Below, piece after piece: positions 41,381 to 49,278 of a DNA stretch of 64,000 nt. Every line of letters starts with the position of its first letter. The stretch's first letter is position 1. The stretch covers positions 1-64,000 of the IMG/VR virus record IMGVR_UViG_3300024265_000033. The stretch is one strand, 5' to 3'. Source of the stretch: a virus. Under the pieces are notes generated by a model, which did no database searches, was not told where the DNA came from, and was given only the letters and a program-made list of their open reading frames with translations. The position numbers and the translations under genes were made by a program.

Positions 41381-41399
41381 GGTTACTCTAATTCTACCA
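41381..41399 (-). promoter_or_regulatory. late-type promoter between terminase and portal
   Basis: The minus strand reads GGTAGAATTAGAGTAACC with hexamer at 41391-41396 (TAGAAT). The GAATTAGAGTAA core matches the site at 13381. Confidence 0.45.
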
Positions 41400-41431
41400 T
41401 AATAGCAAGTTTAGGACCAAGGCAGTCGGGT

Positions 41432-43258
41432 TTAGAAGGAAAAATCCGCTCCGCCTTCATTCCCGCCTTCCGGCTCTTCGTCCTCTAATTCACTAATATG
41501 CTTCCATTCTCCTGTTTCCTTATCCTTGATCCATTCTTTTGAGTTATCTACGAACGCGGTCCCGTACATAGGCGCGAGCATTTCTGGGGTAGGGGCGTCA
41601 AAAGCTCTACCCGTGGCATCCGTCCTGATTTCCGGCCCTTCGGACCCAGCCACATCTCCCTCTGCGATTCCTAAGGCATTGAGATCGTAGGTCAAAATGA
41701 ACACTGATACGGCCAAGGCGTCAGAACAGTCATCACTTCCTCCGGGAGGGTGTCCTATGCGGACGGTGCCCGTCGCGGTCTGCTCGACCTGTAATTGCTT
41801 GATTTCGTTCGACTGGAGTTCGTAGTCAAGTAAGTCAATCCTTTGGTTGTGGATCACGTTCTTCAAGTTGAAGTAAATCTGCTTTTTGAAGGTATTCGTA
41901 AACGGCTTCTCGATCAAAGTCACACCATATTGCTCAAATATTTCCCGCAGGGGCTGGAAGGAGAATTGGTCGGCATGGACCCGGGTGATGCCATATTCCT
42001 TGCAAATATTTCGAATATATTCCGCAACTATCTTAGATTTAACAGGTTTTAATCTGGAGCCCTTCCAAGTTTTCACGACATACTGCTTCATTTTATGGCC
42101 GTCATAACCTACCAAAGTGAAGGCGAACCTATCCCCCTTAAAGGCAGCATCAATGGAGGCGCAATACACCACGTCAGAGTTACGGGGTTCCGGGACTTCG
42201 AAAGTCTTGCCTTTGATCGTACAAAGATCCACGAATTCTGGCATGATGAAATTCGAAATGGAGTCAACGAAATTGGCTCGATACTCGGCGTCAAACCCGA
42301 CCGGATCTAGAATGTATTCATCTTTGAACTCGTTTTCCATCAAGATCGTATTCCAGACCCAAGACGGAGCTTTGAGCGTCAGGTAACTTTTGGGCAGTTC
42401 GTCCTTTCGCATGAACTCATCGTAGAGAATCCCTTGCTTGATTCCCGGAGAAGAAAGCTTGATTAAAAGCCCGTGTTCCCGGAACTGGAGTAGGGCGGGT
42501 CGGGCAGCTCGAAGGATGTCTACATCCCGCTCCGCCGCGTTCTCGTCTAGGTTCCAATACGCGATCTCGTCACAAAGTAGGGCGCAAATAGCTTGTCCCC
42601 GGACGTTCTTTTTATTGGCGGTACCCACTTTGATCCGGACCAAAGAATTCACGATTTTTCCCTTTTCTATAAAAGGGATTTTGAGGTTGAAAATTGATTG
42701 GGTCTGCTTCTCCTTCTTGTCAATGAGACGGGCCAAGATAGGGGAGCTTTCCATAAAGTGTTTAATTAATTCGAGAACTTCATCTGAGAACTCTCTGGAG
42801 TGGGAGAGAATCACGACTGCCGCTTTTTTGTTCTTTTTCAGATACGGCTTCCAGTTCATTTTGATGGCACAGTAAATTGCCAGCATAGCGGAAATGGTAG
42901 TCTTTCCCCCCCGTCGTCCTACGATGAGATTGATTCTATTACGCTCGGATTGGTACTCTGGCTGATATTCTTTATCAGTCATGAACTTGAAAAGATCGAC
43001 CTCAGTCATCTGGATCTTTTCTAGGGCAAAATTTCCATCCGGATCTTTACATTCCATCCAGACGTAATGTGGAGTAATCGGGTCAAGCTCTTGTCCGAAG
43101 ACGCATTTCAGGGCCACTACCTGCGCGGGCGTGGGCTCGAAATCCATGAAAATCTTACTTTCAATAAAAAACCCTAAGGGATCTTCTTGAATTTGTTCGA
43201 GATAATCGTTAAATGCTAGGGCGAATTCCTTATCGCTCTTGAATTCAATCTTCTCCAT
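41432..43258 (-). CDS. terL: terminase large subunit
   Basis: 608 residues. ATPase Walker A in LIVGRRGGKTT near residue 113, Walker B in ICALLCDEIAYW near residue 225, and an RNase H-like nuclease start at VVYCASIDAAFKGDRFAFTL with C-terminal DDCSDALAVSVFIL. This is the motor that packages DNA through the portal. The acidic C-terminal tail (DEEPEGGNEGGADFSF) is longer than usual. No small terminase subunit could be named; candidates are the coiled-coil genes just upstream. Confidence 0.95.
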   Translation of the reverse strand: MEKIEFKSDKEFALAFNDYLEQIQEDPLGFFIESKIFMDFEPTPAQVVALKCVFGQELDPITPHYVWMECKDPDGNFALEKIQMTEVDLFKFMTDKEYQPEYQSERNRINLIVGRRGGKTTISAMLAIYCAIKMNWKPYLKKNKKAAVVILSHSREFSDEVLELIKHFMESSPILARLIDKKEKQTQSIFNLKIPFIEKGKIVNSLVRIKVGTANKKNVRGQAICALLCDEIAYWNLDENAAERDVDILRAARPALLQFREHGLLIKLSSPGIKQGILYDEFMRKDELPKSYLTLKAPSWVWNTILMENEFKDEYILDPVGFDAEYRANFVDSISNFIMPEFVDLCTIKGKTFEVPEPRNSDVVYCASIDAAFKGDRFAFTLVGYDGHKMKQYVVKTWKGSRLKPVKSKIVAEYIRNICKEYGITRVHADQFSFQPLREIFEQYGVTLIEKPFTNTFKKQIYFNLKNVIHNQRIDLLDYELQSNEIKQLQVEQTATGTVRIGHPPGGSDDCSDALAVSVFILTYDLNALGIAEGDVAGSEGPEIRTDATGRAFDAPTPEMLAPMYGTAFVDNSKEWIKDKETGEWKHISELEDEEPEGGNEGGADFSF

Positions 43259-43553
43259 TCCTATCCTTCTTCAATTCTTTAGCCACATCTGCGTAGATCG
43301 GGTCGTTTGGTGCGGGCAATTTGTGGACGTCTGCCAGCCTTTTATGTAAATAAGTTACTTTTTCGGGCGGTTTTTTATGTTTTATTACACATTTATCGCC
43401 CCACTTGACGACTTCAACCCGGAGCCCGCATACGCATCGGGCTTTCCAAGTCACGGGACCTTTCGTTTTCATAGTGATTCTGGAATCGCATCCTATTTCC
43501 ATGCGCTGCCCTGTATGCTCGCACGAGAATCCGAATCTAAATTGTGTTCCCAT
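43245..43553 (-). CDS. small Cys-containing protein upstream of the terminase
   Basis: 102 residues. Beta-rich with a possible zinc site (FSCEHTGQRMEIGCDSR; WKARCVCGLRVEV) and a helical C-terminus. Overlaps the terminase start by 14 bases, so translation may be coupled. Could assist packaging, but no family is recognised. Confidence 0.5.
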   Translation of the reverse strand: MGTQFRFGFSCEHTGQRMEIGCDSRITMKTKGPVTWKARCVCGLRVEVVKWGDKCVIKHKKPPEKVTYLHKRLADVHKLPAPNDPIYADVAKELKKDRNGED

Positions 43554-43600
43554 ATTTAACCCCGTTTACTTCTATGGAAAAAACCGCGAAAATTTGAAAA

Positions 43601-44011
43601 TCAGACCTTTTTAGTCTTCTTTTTCTTCGTGGCTTTCTTCTTAGTCGCTTTTTTCTTCGTTACTTTTTTCTTAGTCGCTTTTTTCTTAGCCGGAGCCTTC
43701 TTCTTTTTGGCAGGTTCTCTGGTGAGAAAAGAACTCACTAAAAGTGATTTAGAGGCATCCGGATTCATACCCGCACTTAGCGGTCTATGAATACATAAAG
43801 CTCCCTCGGCCCCATACTTGATATCCGAACTGCAAGCTTCCAAAGCTGCCGCCAGTTGACGGTATTCTTTTTCCGTGGGGAATTTCCCCTTACATTTTAC
43901 GCTCAGAGAAGTCGCGGAAAAGTCTTCCACTAAAATAGTCTTGGACATCCGTTCTCTTGTTGCGTCACGCAACATTGGACTGAGTCGGCCCCATTTATTT
44001 TCCTTCTTCAT
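43601..44011 (-). CDS. protein with histone H1-like lysine tail
   Basis: 136 residues from the ATG at 44011 (GGAGG 7 bases upstream). The N-terminal 95 residues are a mixed alpha/beta domain. The last 35 are tandem KKKATKKKVTKKKATKKK-type repeats ending in KKTKKV, like histone H1 and bacterial Hc-type tails. The tail could bind DNA or RNA. It sits just ahead of the terminase. Confidence 0.6.
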   Translation of the reverse strand: MKKENKWGRLSPMLRDATRERMSKTILVEDFSATSLSVKCKGKFPTEKEYRQLAAALEACSSDIKYGAEGALCIHRPLSAGMNPDASKSLLVSSFLTREPAKKKKAPAKKKATKKKVTKKKATKKKATKKKKTKKV

Positions 44012-44480
44012 TTGGAAATCCTCCTCCCACCGCATCGAAGAAAACACACGTCGGATCGTGTTTCATCTCCAGATCAATTCTCTCGGCAGCTTGTGGTGTA
44101 AAAGCTATGTAATAGAGAAAGAAAGCCTGCGGCCCTTCTTCTTCTCCTTGATAAAATAAGTCGAATTTTAGTGCAGTAGAGAGTTGCCCTACGACTTTGT
44201 AGGCCATACAAACATCATTGACTTTTTCAGCCAATTTTTTGGCTCCGCCTTCGATATCAATGGCTGGGTGTTTGATTCCTATATATCGAACCATATAGTC
44301 CGAACCCATCGTCTGCGTGACGGATCTGGCGTCGAGTTCTTTTTTCACAGATTCCCAAAGGAGATCTTTGACCGCCCAATCTATATCATCGACTCGTAGA
44401 GGTGATCCCTCTACAGATTCTTTTTTCAGTGCTTCGATACATTTTTCAGCATCGTCCAAAGCTTTACTTTCTTTTTTCAT
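43995..44480 (-). CDS. unknown acidic protein
   Basis: 161 residues. It begins MKKESKALDDAEKCIEALKK and has a mixed alpha/beta body with FFLYYIAFTPQAAERIDLEM. Its end overlaps the start of the H1-tail gene by 17 bases. No family recognised. Confidence 0.5.
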   Translation of the reverse strand: MKKESKALDDAEKCIEALKKESVEGSPLRVDDIDWAVKDLLWESVKKELDARSVTQTMGSDYMVRYIGIKHPAIDIEGGAKKLAEKVNDVCMAYKVVGQLSTALKFDLFYQGEEEGPQAFFLYYIAFTPQAAERIDLEMKHDPTCVFFDAVGGGFPNEEGK

Positions 44481-44907
44481 AATCTCTTCCTTCTACCGGC
44501 CCTGCGACCTTGATCTTTTTCGGTTTTTCTAGCAAAATTCCTAGGTGGGCATGGCAATAAAGCGTCCCATCCGGATTAAATATGAGCCTAAAGGGCTCAT
44601 CTACTATTGTAACAGCTCCTTCGACGGTATTCTTTACGGCCTTCAACTTACCATCAAATGGTAAAAAGGTCTTACCTTGGTACTTAAGTCCTCGGAATTT
44701 AACTGTATCCCCCGCATGAAAGCGGTCGTAGGTGGGAATTTCTCGGGGTCTGCCCTTCCCAATCTCGATATTCAAGGACCCGCATTGGGCATTGGTACAT
44801 TTTTCCGCCTTGGAAGCGATCCAAGTATGATGGCACCGATTACATGTGAATTTCTCTACAATGAGGGTGTTCTTTTTACTACGAAGTTTCTTTTTTTTCT
44901 TAGCCAT
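44464..44907 (-). CDS. zinc-ribbon protein
   Basis: 147 residues from the ATG at 44907 (GGGAG upstream). A basic start is followed by a zinc ribbon (FTCNRCHHTWIASKAEKCTN, then AQCGSLNI), a small beta domain (FHAGDTVKFRGLKYQGKTFL) and a YCHAH end. Overlaps both neighbours. May bind nucleic acid. Confidence 0.6.
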   Translation of the reverse strand: MAKKKKKLRSKKNTLIVEKFTCNRCHHTWIASKAEKCTNAQCGSLNIEIGKGRPREIPTYDRFHAGDTVKFRGLKYQGKTFLPFDGKLKAVKNTVEGAVTIVDEPFRLIFNPDGTLYCHAHLGILLEKPKKIKVAGPVEGRDYEKRK

Positions 44908-45154
44908 TTTCCGGCTCCCATTCGTTAATCTTAGAAGGCTCTTGAAGCCACTGAGAATAAGTAATGCCCCGTTCATTCCAATCATGAGGTCTGGAATAGC
45001 CGGGAGGTATCATACCTTTTTCTTCAGCTTTTTTCAAAACATTCTCAGCTATTTGAAAAGCATATTCGAGTCCTATCTTGGTTCTAGGACCGTCCCAAGA
45101 ATATTCTCCACATATTTCGTCTGCCAAAATTTCAACCATTTTACTGCGCTTCAT
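44900..45154 (-). CDS. small unknown protein
   Basis: 84 residues, helical (SKMVEILADEICGEYSWDGP), with a W/Y-rich end (GITYSQWLQEPSKINEWEPE). Start overlaps the upstream stop at 45154. No family recognised. Confidence 0.5.
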   Translation of the reverse strand: MKRSKMVEILADEICGEYSWDGPRTKIGLEYAFQIAENVLKKAEEKGMIPPGYSRPHDWNERGITYSQWLQEPSKINEWEPENG

Positions 45155-45567
45155 TATTCTTCTTCCATATCCATAAGTTTTTTACGATCCCTGAGTTCCT
45201 TTTCCCGGATGAGTTGCTCCTTGGGGCTCAGTTTCCGGCCCAAAGCGTCCCTAGTGAAATCGGGCTCTTCGTCTGCGCGTGGGATATTCCCACTTGGGGG
45301 TTCCCCCTCCATAAGCTTGGTATCGATAATGGCTAGGCATTCGAGTAGACTTTTGATGTCCAGACGCCATAGGGCTGCCATGGGCTGCTTTAGAATCTCC
45401 GTGACCTTGTCTTCTTGCTCGTCAATCCTGTGGTAGAGATCTCCATGCTGCTCCCTATATGCTTCCAGATAAGCAGAATTGGCATCAATCTCTCTTTGAA
45501 TAATCAAGAGCTGGCGTTCGATGGATTTCCGAAATTCTGTGAGATTTAATCTTTCAGTTTCTTTCAT
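45154..45567 (-). CDS. coiled-coil protein upstream of the terminase
   Basis: 137 residues with a long helical coiled coil (SIERQLLIIQREIDANSAYL, then RIDEQEDKVTEILKQ) and a charged C-terminus. In some phages the small terminase subunit is a coiled coil near this spot, so it is a weak candidate for that role. No HTH is visible. Confidence 0.55.
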   Translation of the reverse strand: MKETERLNLTEFRKSIERQLLIIQREIDANSAYLEAYREQHGDLYHRIDEQEDKVTEILKQPMAALWRLDIKSLLECLAIIDTKLMEGEPPSGNIPRADEEPDFTRDALGRKLSPKEQLIREKELRDRKKLMDMEEE

Positions 45568-45803
45568 TTTTGCTCCTTGGAATTTTCGAGACGATCCGCG
45601 TAATAATGCTTGAAACCCTTAGGCCCCAGCTTAACTTCTTCAAGAATGCCCTCGTAGATTCCAATCAATCCATAAGACATAAAAATACAAATTGTGTAAG
45701 CGAATCCAATGGTGTTTACTAACATAATCAGCCCGTAAACTAGAGCTGCACAAGCCGCTAATGCCCCAACCATAATCCCTATGACTTTTAGATGATCTTT
45801 CAT
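45564..45803 (-). CDS. small double-helix membrane protein
   Basis: 79 residues with two hydrophobic helices (VIGIMVGALAACAALVYGLI and IGFAYTICIFMSYGLIGIYE) and a basic tail. Membrane insertion is likely. Overlaps neighbours by a few bases. Confidence 0.6.
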   Translation of the reverse strand: MKDHLKVIGIMVGALAACAALVYGLIMLVNTIGFAYTICIFMSYGLIGIYEGILEEVKLGPKGFKHYYADRLENSKEQK

Positions 45804-46030
45804 TCTCCGTCTCCTTCGACGTACCCGGCTACAACCCGATTACAAAACCCATGGGCTAGGGCTCTGTGAGATCCATTCAAGACGCGGTACTCGCCCGTAG
45901 GCAAATGCCTTACTTGGATCGGCGGAAACTCGGCACCGTCCTTTAACTCTCTAATGAATTTCAATAGTTTATTGACATCCACTTTGGACTGATACTTGAG
46001 TTCTAAAGGCTTAAAATAGATGTCACTCAT
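45800..46030 (-). CDS. ParB/sulfiredoxin-fold small protein
   Basis: 76 residues from the ATG at 46030. The DVNKLLKFIRELKDGAEFPP helix followed by RVLNGSHRALAHGF is the ParB-fold core, a Gly-x-H-R/K motif after a strand. In ParB relatives this box binds CTP or phosphate. The second ParB-like protein is at 50388. Confidence 0.65.
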   Translation of the reverse strand: MSDIYFKPLELKYQSKVDVNKLLKFIRELKDGAEFPPIQVRHLPTGEYRVLNGSHRALAHGFCNRVVAGYVEGDGE

Positions 46031-46221
46031 CACAATGGCCAATCAATTTCGTCATATTTTTCTTGGAGCTTCTCGAATTCGTCTAAGAGAGTCCGGATAT
46101 CCTTCACAGCCCATCCAGCTCGCATGTGGTCTGGTTTAGGGGTAGGTGGGTCGTTACAGCCTGCGCGATCCCATTTTTCGGCCCACTCTAATCTTTCTCT
46201 AATTTGCTCTATTTTGCTCAT
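46030..46221 (-). CDS. small helical protein
   Basis: 63 residues, helical and amphipathic (MSKIEQIRERLEWAEKWDRA) with a P-rich middle (NDPPTPKPDH) and an acidic helix (LLDEFEKLQEKYDEIDW). Stop and next start overlap at 46030. Unknown. Confidence 0.5.
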   Translation of the reverse strand: MSKIEQIRERLEWAEKWDRAGCNDPPTPKPDHMRAGWAVKDIRTLLDEFEKLQEKYDEIDWPL

Positions 46222-46490
46222 TTTTTCTCCTTAATTATTTTAAGGAAATCTTCTTTTGCATTGAAAAATATAGACACAGTGTCAGCATTTGGGCATTTAG
46301 TTAAATGCGCATGGTACCGGATGCCCACTTCTTCTATAAAAGCAGAACTTACATAGCCTGAACATCCCCGAAAAAATCCTTTGACAACCTCTACGGCATC
46401 GTTATATTTGAATTTAGGTTCTGACTTGGGCTCAGGTACCGGAGTGTTACACCCAACCATTAAAAGCGCGATCAGTATTAGCTTTTTCAT
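46218..46490 (-). CDS. small lipoprotein
   Basis: 90 residues. Signal sequence with lipobox (LILIALLMVGCNTPV). The mature part is a compact domain with two further Cys (KGFFRGCSGYVSS and LTKCPNADT) that could form a disulfide. Overlaps both neighbours by 4 bases. Confidence 0.65.
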   Translation of the reverse strand: MKKLILIALLMVGCNTPVPEPKSEPKFKYNDAVEVVKGFFRGCSGYVSSAFIEEVGIRYHAHLTKCPNADTVSIFFNAKEDFLKIIKEKK

Positions 46491-46684
46491 TTTTTCTCCA
46501 ACTTATAAATCTCAATAAAGGTATCCCGGTCCATGTCACCGAGTTCGAGCCGGGAAAGTTGATTGACCATGGCCAAAATACTAAATACCCGATCTTTCTC
46601 TACAATGCCTGTGAGCATTCTGACGGTCTGGGGGAAGGATTCTTTCCCGTCTAGGTAATCTTGAAAGAGGTCTTTAATCGTCAT
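46487..46684 (-). CDS. small unknown protein
   Basis: 65 residues, helical (MTIKDLFQDYLDGKESFPQT; VNQLSRLELGDMDRDTFIEI). Start overlaps the end of a 32-codon frame upstream (ATGA). No family recognised. Confidence 0.5.
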   Translation of the reverse strand: MTIKDLFQDYLDGKESFPQTVRMLTGIVEKDRVFSILAMVNQLSRLELGDMDRDTFIEIYKLEKK

Positions 46685-46779
46685 TTTAGCTCCTGTTCGA
46701 CAGATCCGTCCTTGTACACTATTCTGATATCTAACCCGGTCCGAACGAAAGTAATTTCAATATGATCTATTTCTTTCAT
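46681..46779 (-). CDS. 32-residue small protein
   Basis: ATG at 46779 overlaps the upstream stop (ATGA) and has GGAG 6 bases upstream. The product begins MKEIDHIEITFVRTGLDIRI and is a likely two-strand beta peptide. Its own stop overlaps the next start. The coupling on both sides supports a real gene. Confidence 0.5.
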   Translation of the reverse strand: MKEIDHIEITFVRTGLDIRIVYKDGSVEQELK

Positions 46780-46997
46780 TTTTGCTCCTTCACGCCTACG
46801 ACAATGCCGTACAATACGCCGTCTTCAATCATGGGTTTCATATTAGGACGGGCTTCCCACCATTTGGGATCTTTCAACTCCGCTTCGGTAACTCCGGTTT
46901 GTTCCATGAAAACTCCGATATTCATCATAATCTCGTTTGGGGCACCAAAATTCTCAATCGCTTTCAGGGCGGCTTCTTCTATCGCTGCGCTCTTCAT
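46776..46997 (-). CDS. small unknown protein
   Basis: 73 residues from the ATG at 46997 (GGGAG 7 bases upstream). Helical N-terminus (AAIEEAALKAIENFGAPNEI) and a beta end (EDGVLYGIVVGVKEQK). No family recognised. Confidence 0.5.
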   Translation of the reverse strand: MKSAAIEEAALKAIENFGAPNEIMMNIGVFMEQTGVTEAELKDPKWWEARPNMKPMIEDGVLYGIVVGVKEQK

Positions 46998-48145
46998 TTC
47001 CAACTCCCTTTTCGATACAACACCGAGTTCTTGATAAAACTTCTCAAGCTTTCTAATTCTTGGACCCGGAACTTCATTTGCTCTATTGTATCCTTCGACA
47101 CCACTTTTGTCAATGTTTTCTTACTTGACAAATCCCTTCGGAGCTGTTCTATGCGATACTCGACGGCCTTTTGTAGCTGCCTCTTGGTTTCTAGCTGAAC
47201 CTTCATACACGCATTTTCTATCTGAACTTCCCGGGATGGAGCCACAAGTCTTGGCTTGGCGGCGGACTTCCGGGGAGGCTTGCGTAGCTCGCGGGCGGGG
47301 ACCCTACCCCGGCGCGATTTAGCCGACATTTTTTGTAAAATATCATGCCAGAACTTTTTCTTACGGGACTCCTTTGTGGATACTACTTGAAGGCGGGGGG
47401 GCTTATTCTTTTTCTTGGTCGCTACGCTCTTCATCGGAACTACCTTGCAATTCTCACATCTTTCGGGCGGTACGATACGCGACATGCCATATGCGCCCGA
47501 ACAAGCCTCGCATAGCCATGGGAGGTCGTTGGCGGATATGCTTGTTTTTTGCGTCCTATTTGCGTCCTGTTTACGTCCTATTTGCGTTAGGTTTGCGTCA
47601 GGTTCTTGGGATTTACATTTAAGGTCCTTATTTGTATATTTAAGCTCCTTAAATATATATTTAAGCCTCTTAAATATCGGTGTTGGACTCTTTAGGTCAT
47701 GATTCTCTGCAGTTGGGACTCCCATTTTTATGCCGCCCGGGGCTTCTAAACCCTTGCCAGAGGGCGGTCCTAGTTGGTTCTGGGTAGGTTTTTGGGGGCT
47801 ATTTTTGGAAAATAATTTCTTGGTGCAAATATCGCAGTTATTTGAATCTAGTATGCTCTCTTGTCCAACTTTTCGGTGGGTCCATGTATGTTCCGGGCAG
47901 TGTCGGGGAAGTGGCGACCTCGGTGCCTCAGCTATTTGGCCATTTCGCGTATAACCTGTCTGGGTCCCGGCATAAGGGACCTCCGCCATGGAACCGTCTT
48001 GGGACTCCGGTTTTACCGGTTTTGCATGCCGGGGGCTTCGTGCTCCCCTCTTGCGTGGCATACCCAGCAACTTGACAGCTATCTCTCCTCCTATCACAGC
48101 TACACATATACAATATAGTGTATATATTATGGCGATCTCAATCAT
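46994..48145 (-). CDS. long basic protein; its gene contains an origin-like repeat block
   Basis: 383 residues. A membrane helix at 1-25 is followed by a basic disordered region. Cys pairs (NNCDICTKKLF, LCEACSGAYGMSR, RCENCKVVP) suggest zinc sites. Residues about 155-190 are repetitive (RLKYIFKELKYTNKDLKCKS; DANLTQIGRKQDANRTQK) because the DNA holds 21 bp palindromes and an 11 bp array. ATG at 48145 overlaps the upstream stop. The reading frame is real-looking, but the DNA may be doing a second job. Confidence 0.5.
   Translation of the reverse strand: MIEIAIIYTLYCICVAVIGGEIAVKLLGMPRKRGARSPRHAKPVKPESQDGSMAEVPYAGTQTGYTRNGQIAEAPRSPLPRHCPEHTWTHRKVGQESILDSNNCDICTKKLFSKNSPQKPTQNQLGPPSGKGLEAPGGIKMGVPTAENHDLKSPTPIFKRLKYIFKELKYTNKDLKCKSQEPDANLTQIGRKQDANRTQKTSISANDLPWLCEACSGAYGMSRIVPPERCENCKVVPMKSVATKKKNKPPRLQVVSTKESRKKKFWHDILQKMSAKSRRGRVPARELRKPPRKSAAKPRLVAPSREVQIENACMKVQLETKRQLQKAVEYRIEQLRRDLSSKKTLTKVVSKDTIEQMKFRVQELESLRSFIKNSVLYRKGSWK
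47548..47602. repeat. 11 bp iteron-like tandem array
   Basis: Five consecutive 11 bp units of the form TTTGCGTCCTA (last two with TAGG or CAGG endings) with no spacer. Five identical-phase, directly repeated units resemble replication-initiator iterons. 33 bp equals 11 codons, so the frame stays open. Confidence 0.8.
47615..47677. repeat. three tandem 21 bp palindromes
   Basis: Units at 47615-47635, 47636-47656 and 47657-47677. The second and third are perfect inverted repeats (ATATTTAAG-3 bp-CTTAAATAT); the first has two mismatches. They are AT-rich and adjoin the 11 bp array, as a DNA-unwinding element would. Confidence 0.8.
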
Positions 48146-48402
48146 GTCTCTATACCCCTCTCTATGGGCCTACTCATGCATACCCTATATACGCCCTTCT
48201 CATATGTACACGTTTTTCCCTGTACATACACCCCCTCTTTTTGGGACCTTTGCATATGCCTTTTTGAGGGGCCTTTATCCACATCTGGAGTGGGGTATAT
48301 AGGAAAGTTCTTAATGGCCTTGTATGCAGTACAGCCTCCTCCTATGAGGTAGCCTAGGTACATCCCTATAGCGGCCATATACAGGATTCTAAGCGAAGTC
48401 AT
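48142..48402 (-). CDS. small membrane protein
   Basis: 86 residues from the ATG at 48402 (GAGGTG 5 bases upstream) rather than a GTG at 48414. Hydrophobic N-terminal helix (LYMAAIGMYLGYLIGGGCTA), then a polar basic body with two Cys. Unknown function. Confidence 0.45.
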   Translation of the reverse strand: MTSLRILYMAAIGMYLGYLIGGGCTAYKAIKNFPIYPTPDVDKGPSKRHMQRSQKEGVYVQGKTCTYEKGVYRVCMSRPIERGIET

Positions 48403-48829
48403 ATCGCACCTCACAGTGATTTTCCCATAGGAAGGCTGCTATATCGGCGACGTCATAATTGCCCAAATCCCACAGATCCTTTCTATGGCCTGTACGCGTT
48501 GTGAGGATCTTCGCCCCTGAAAAGCTCGTACTGAATTCTAGGCCTATTAGGAAAGGCGTTAATCGACCCGTTTTGTGGACCGGAGCTGTGAAGGCCTTGC
48601 CATGGGTTAGAAAATCCTTTACATGCTGTTCTAAGGCCTGTGTGGAGCGTTCTAGGCCCACGCCTGAGAGTTCCCTGAGTTCCCCCTTCACAACGGCTTT
48701 CCTACGCTTTTGTCGCGCATAATCGAGCTTATTGTAACAAGGCTTGCAATGGGCTTTGATCCTACCAGAGCCGTTCTGATAGTAATCCTCAATAGGTTTG
48801 ATCTGACGGCATGTGATGCAACGCTTCAT
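48389..48829 (-). CDS. zinc-finger protein resembling HNH/endonuclease VII N-terminus
   Basis: 146 residues. The start CITCRQIKPIEDYYQNGSGR followed by HCKPCYNKLDYARQKRR is the two-Cys-pair zinc finger typical of endonuclease VII/HNH phage nucleases. The catalytic His-Asn-His part is not seen; the remainder is a mixed domain. It may be DNA-binding without cleavage. The upstream side opens onto a gene-free region. Confidence 0.55.
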   Translation of the reverse strand: MKRCITCRQIKPIEDYYQNGSGRIKAHCKPCYNKLDYARQKRRKAVVKGELRELSGVGLERSTQALEQHVKDFLTHGKAFTAPVHKTGRLTPFLIGLEFSTSFSGAKILTTRTGHRKDLWDLGNYDVADIAAFLWENHCEVRYDFA

Positions 48830-49278
48830 CTATTCAGTATAGCAAATATTCCTTCCATCTCTGCAGCGCGGCAGTGTGCATGGCAGAGTAGGGCTCTCGT
48901 TGCGTGCAGCGAGCCCCCATTTTCCGGTCACTGCATAGTAAAAGTATAGGCGGGCATAGAGATTGTGTAGTGATATCGCATAGATACAACAATACCATCA
49001 CATAAGCGTCACATAAAGAGCGTTTTTCGATTGTTCGAGGTGTATAGTGGCCCTACACTGCCGTAGATTGGTTATGCATCTGAATAGGCTTATATGACAA
49101 TTGAAACGTATAACACCTAACATATGATGTATTAAGTGCGTATTTGGGGGTTAACTACTCATATTCTGTGTGTTGTGGGGAATTGCCACACTTGCCCGTA
49201 ATGTTCACTATTCTATACGTTACGCTGGGTTTATGTCCATTATACGTTACGCTGGGTTTATGTCCATTATACTTTACA
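48830..49278. other. 449 bp gene-free region with repeats
   Basis: No accepted gene. It contains a 27 bp tandem repeat (49214-49267 plus a partial third copy), the inverse of its AACGTATA core at 49105-49112, and a small hairpin TGTGG/CCACA at 49174-49190. GC- and AT-rich tracts alternate. I see no tRNA, CRISPR array or strong promoter. Likely regulatory or replication-related. Confidence 0.6.
49214..49267. repeat. 27 bp direct tandem repeat
   Basis: Two perfect copies of a 27 bp unit (begins TATACGTTACGCTGGG, ends TTATGTCCAT), followed by a partial third (TATAC). Non-coding. The unit holds TATACGTT, whose complement appears at 49105-49112. Confidence 0.85.

Noticed and set aside
47086-48302. 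Multiple plus-strand frames opposite the long basic gene
   Set aside because: They arise from repetitive and GC-biased DNA on the other strand and have no ribosome sites or coupling.
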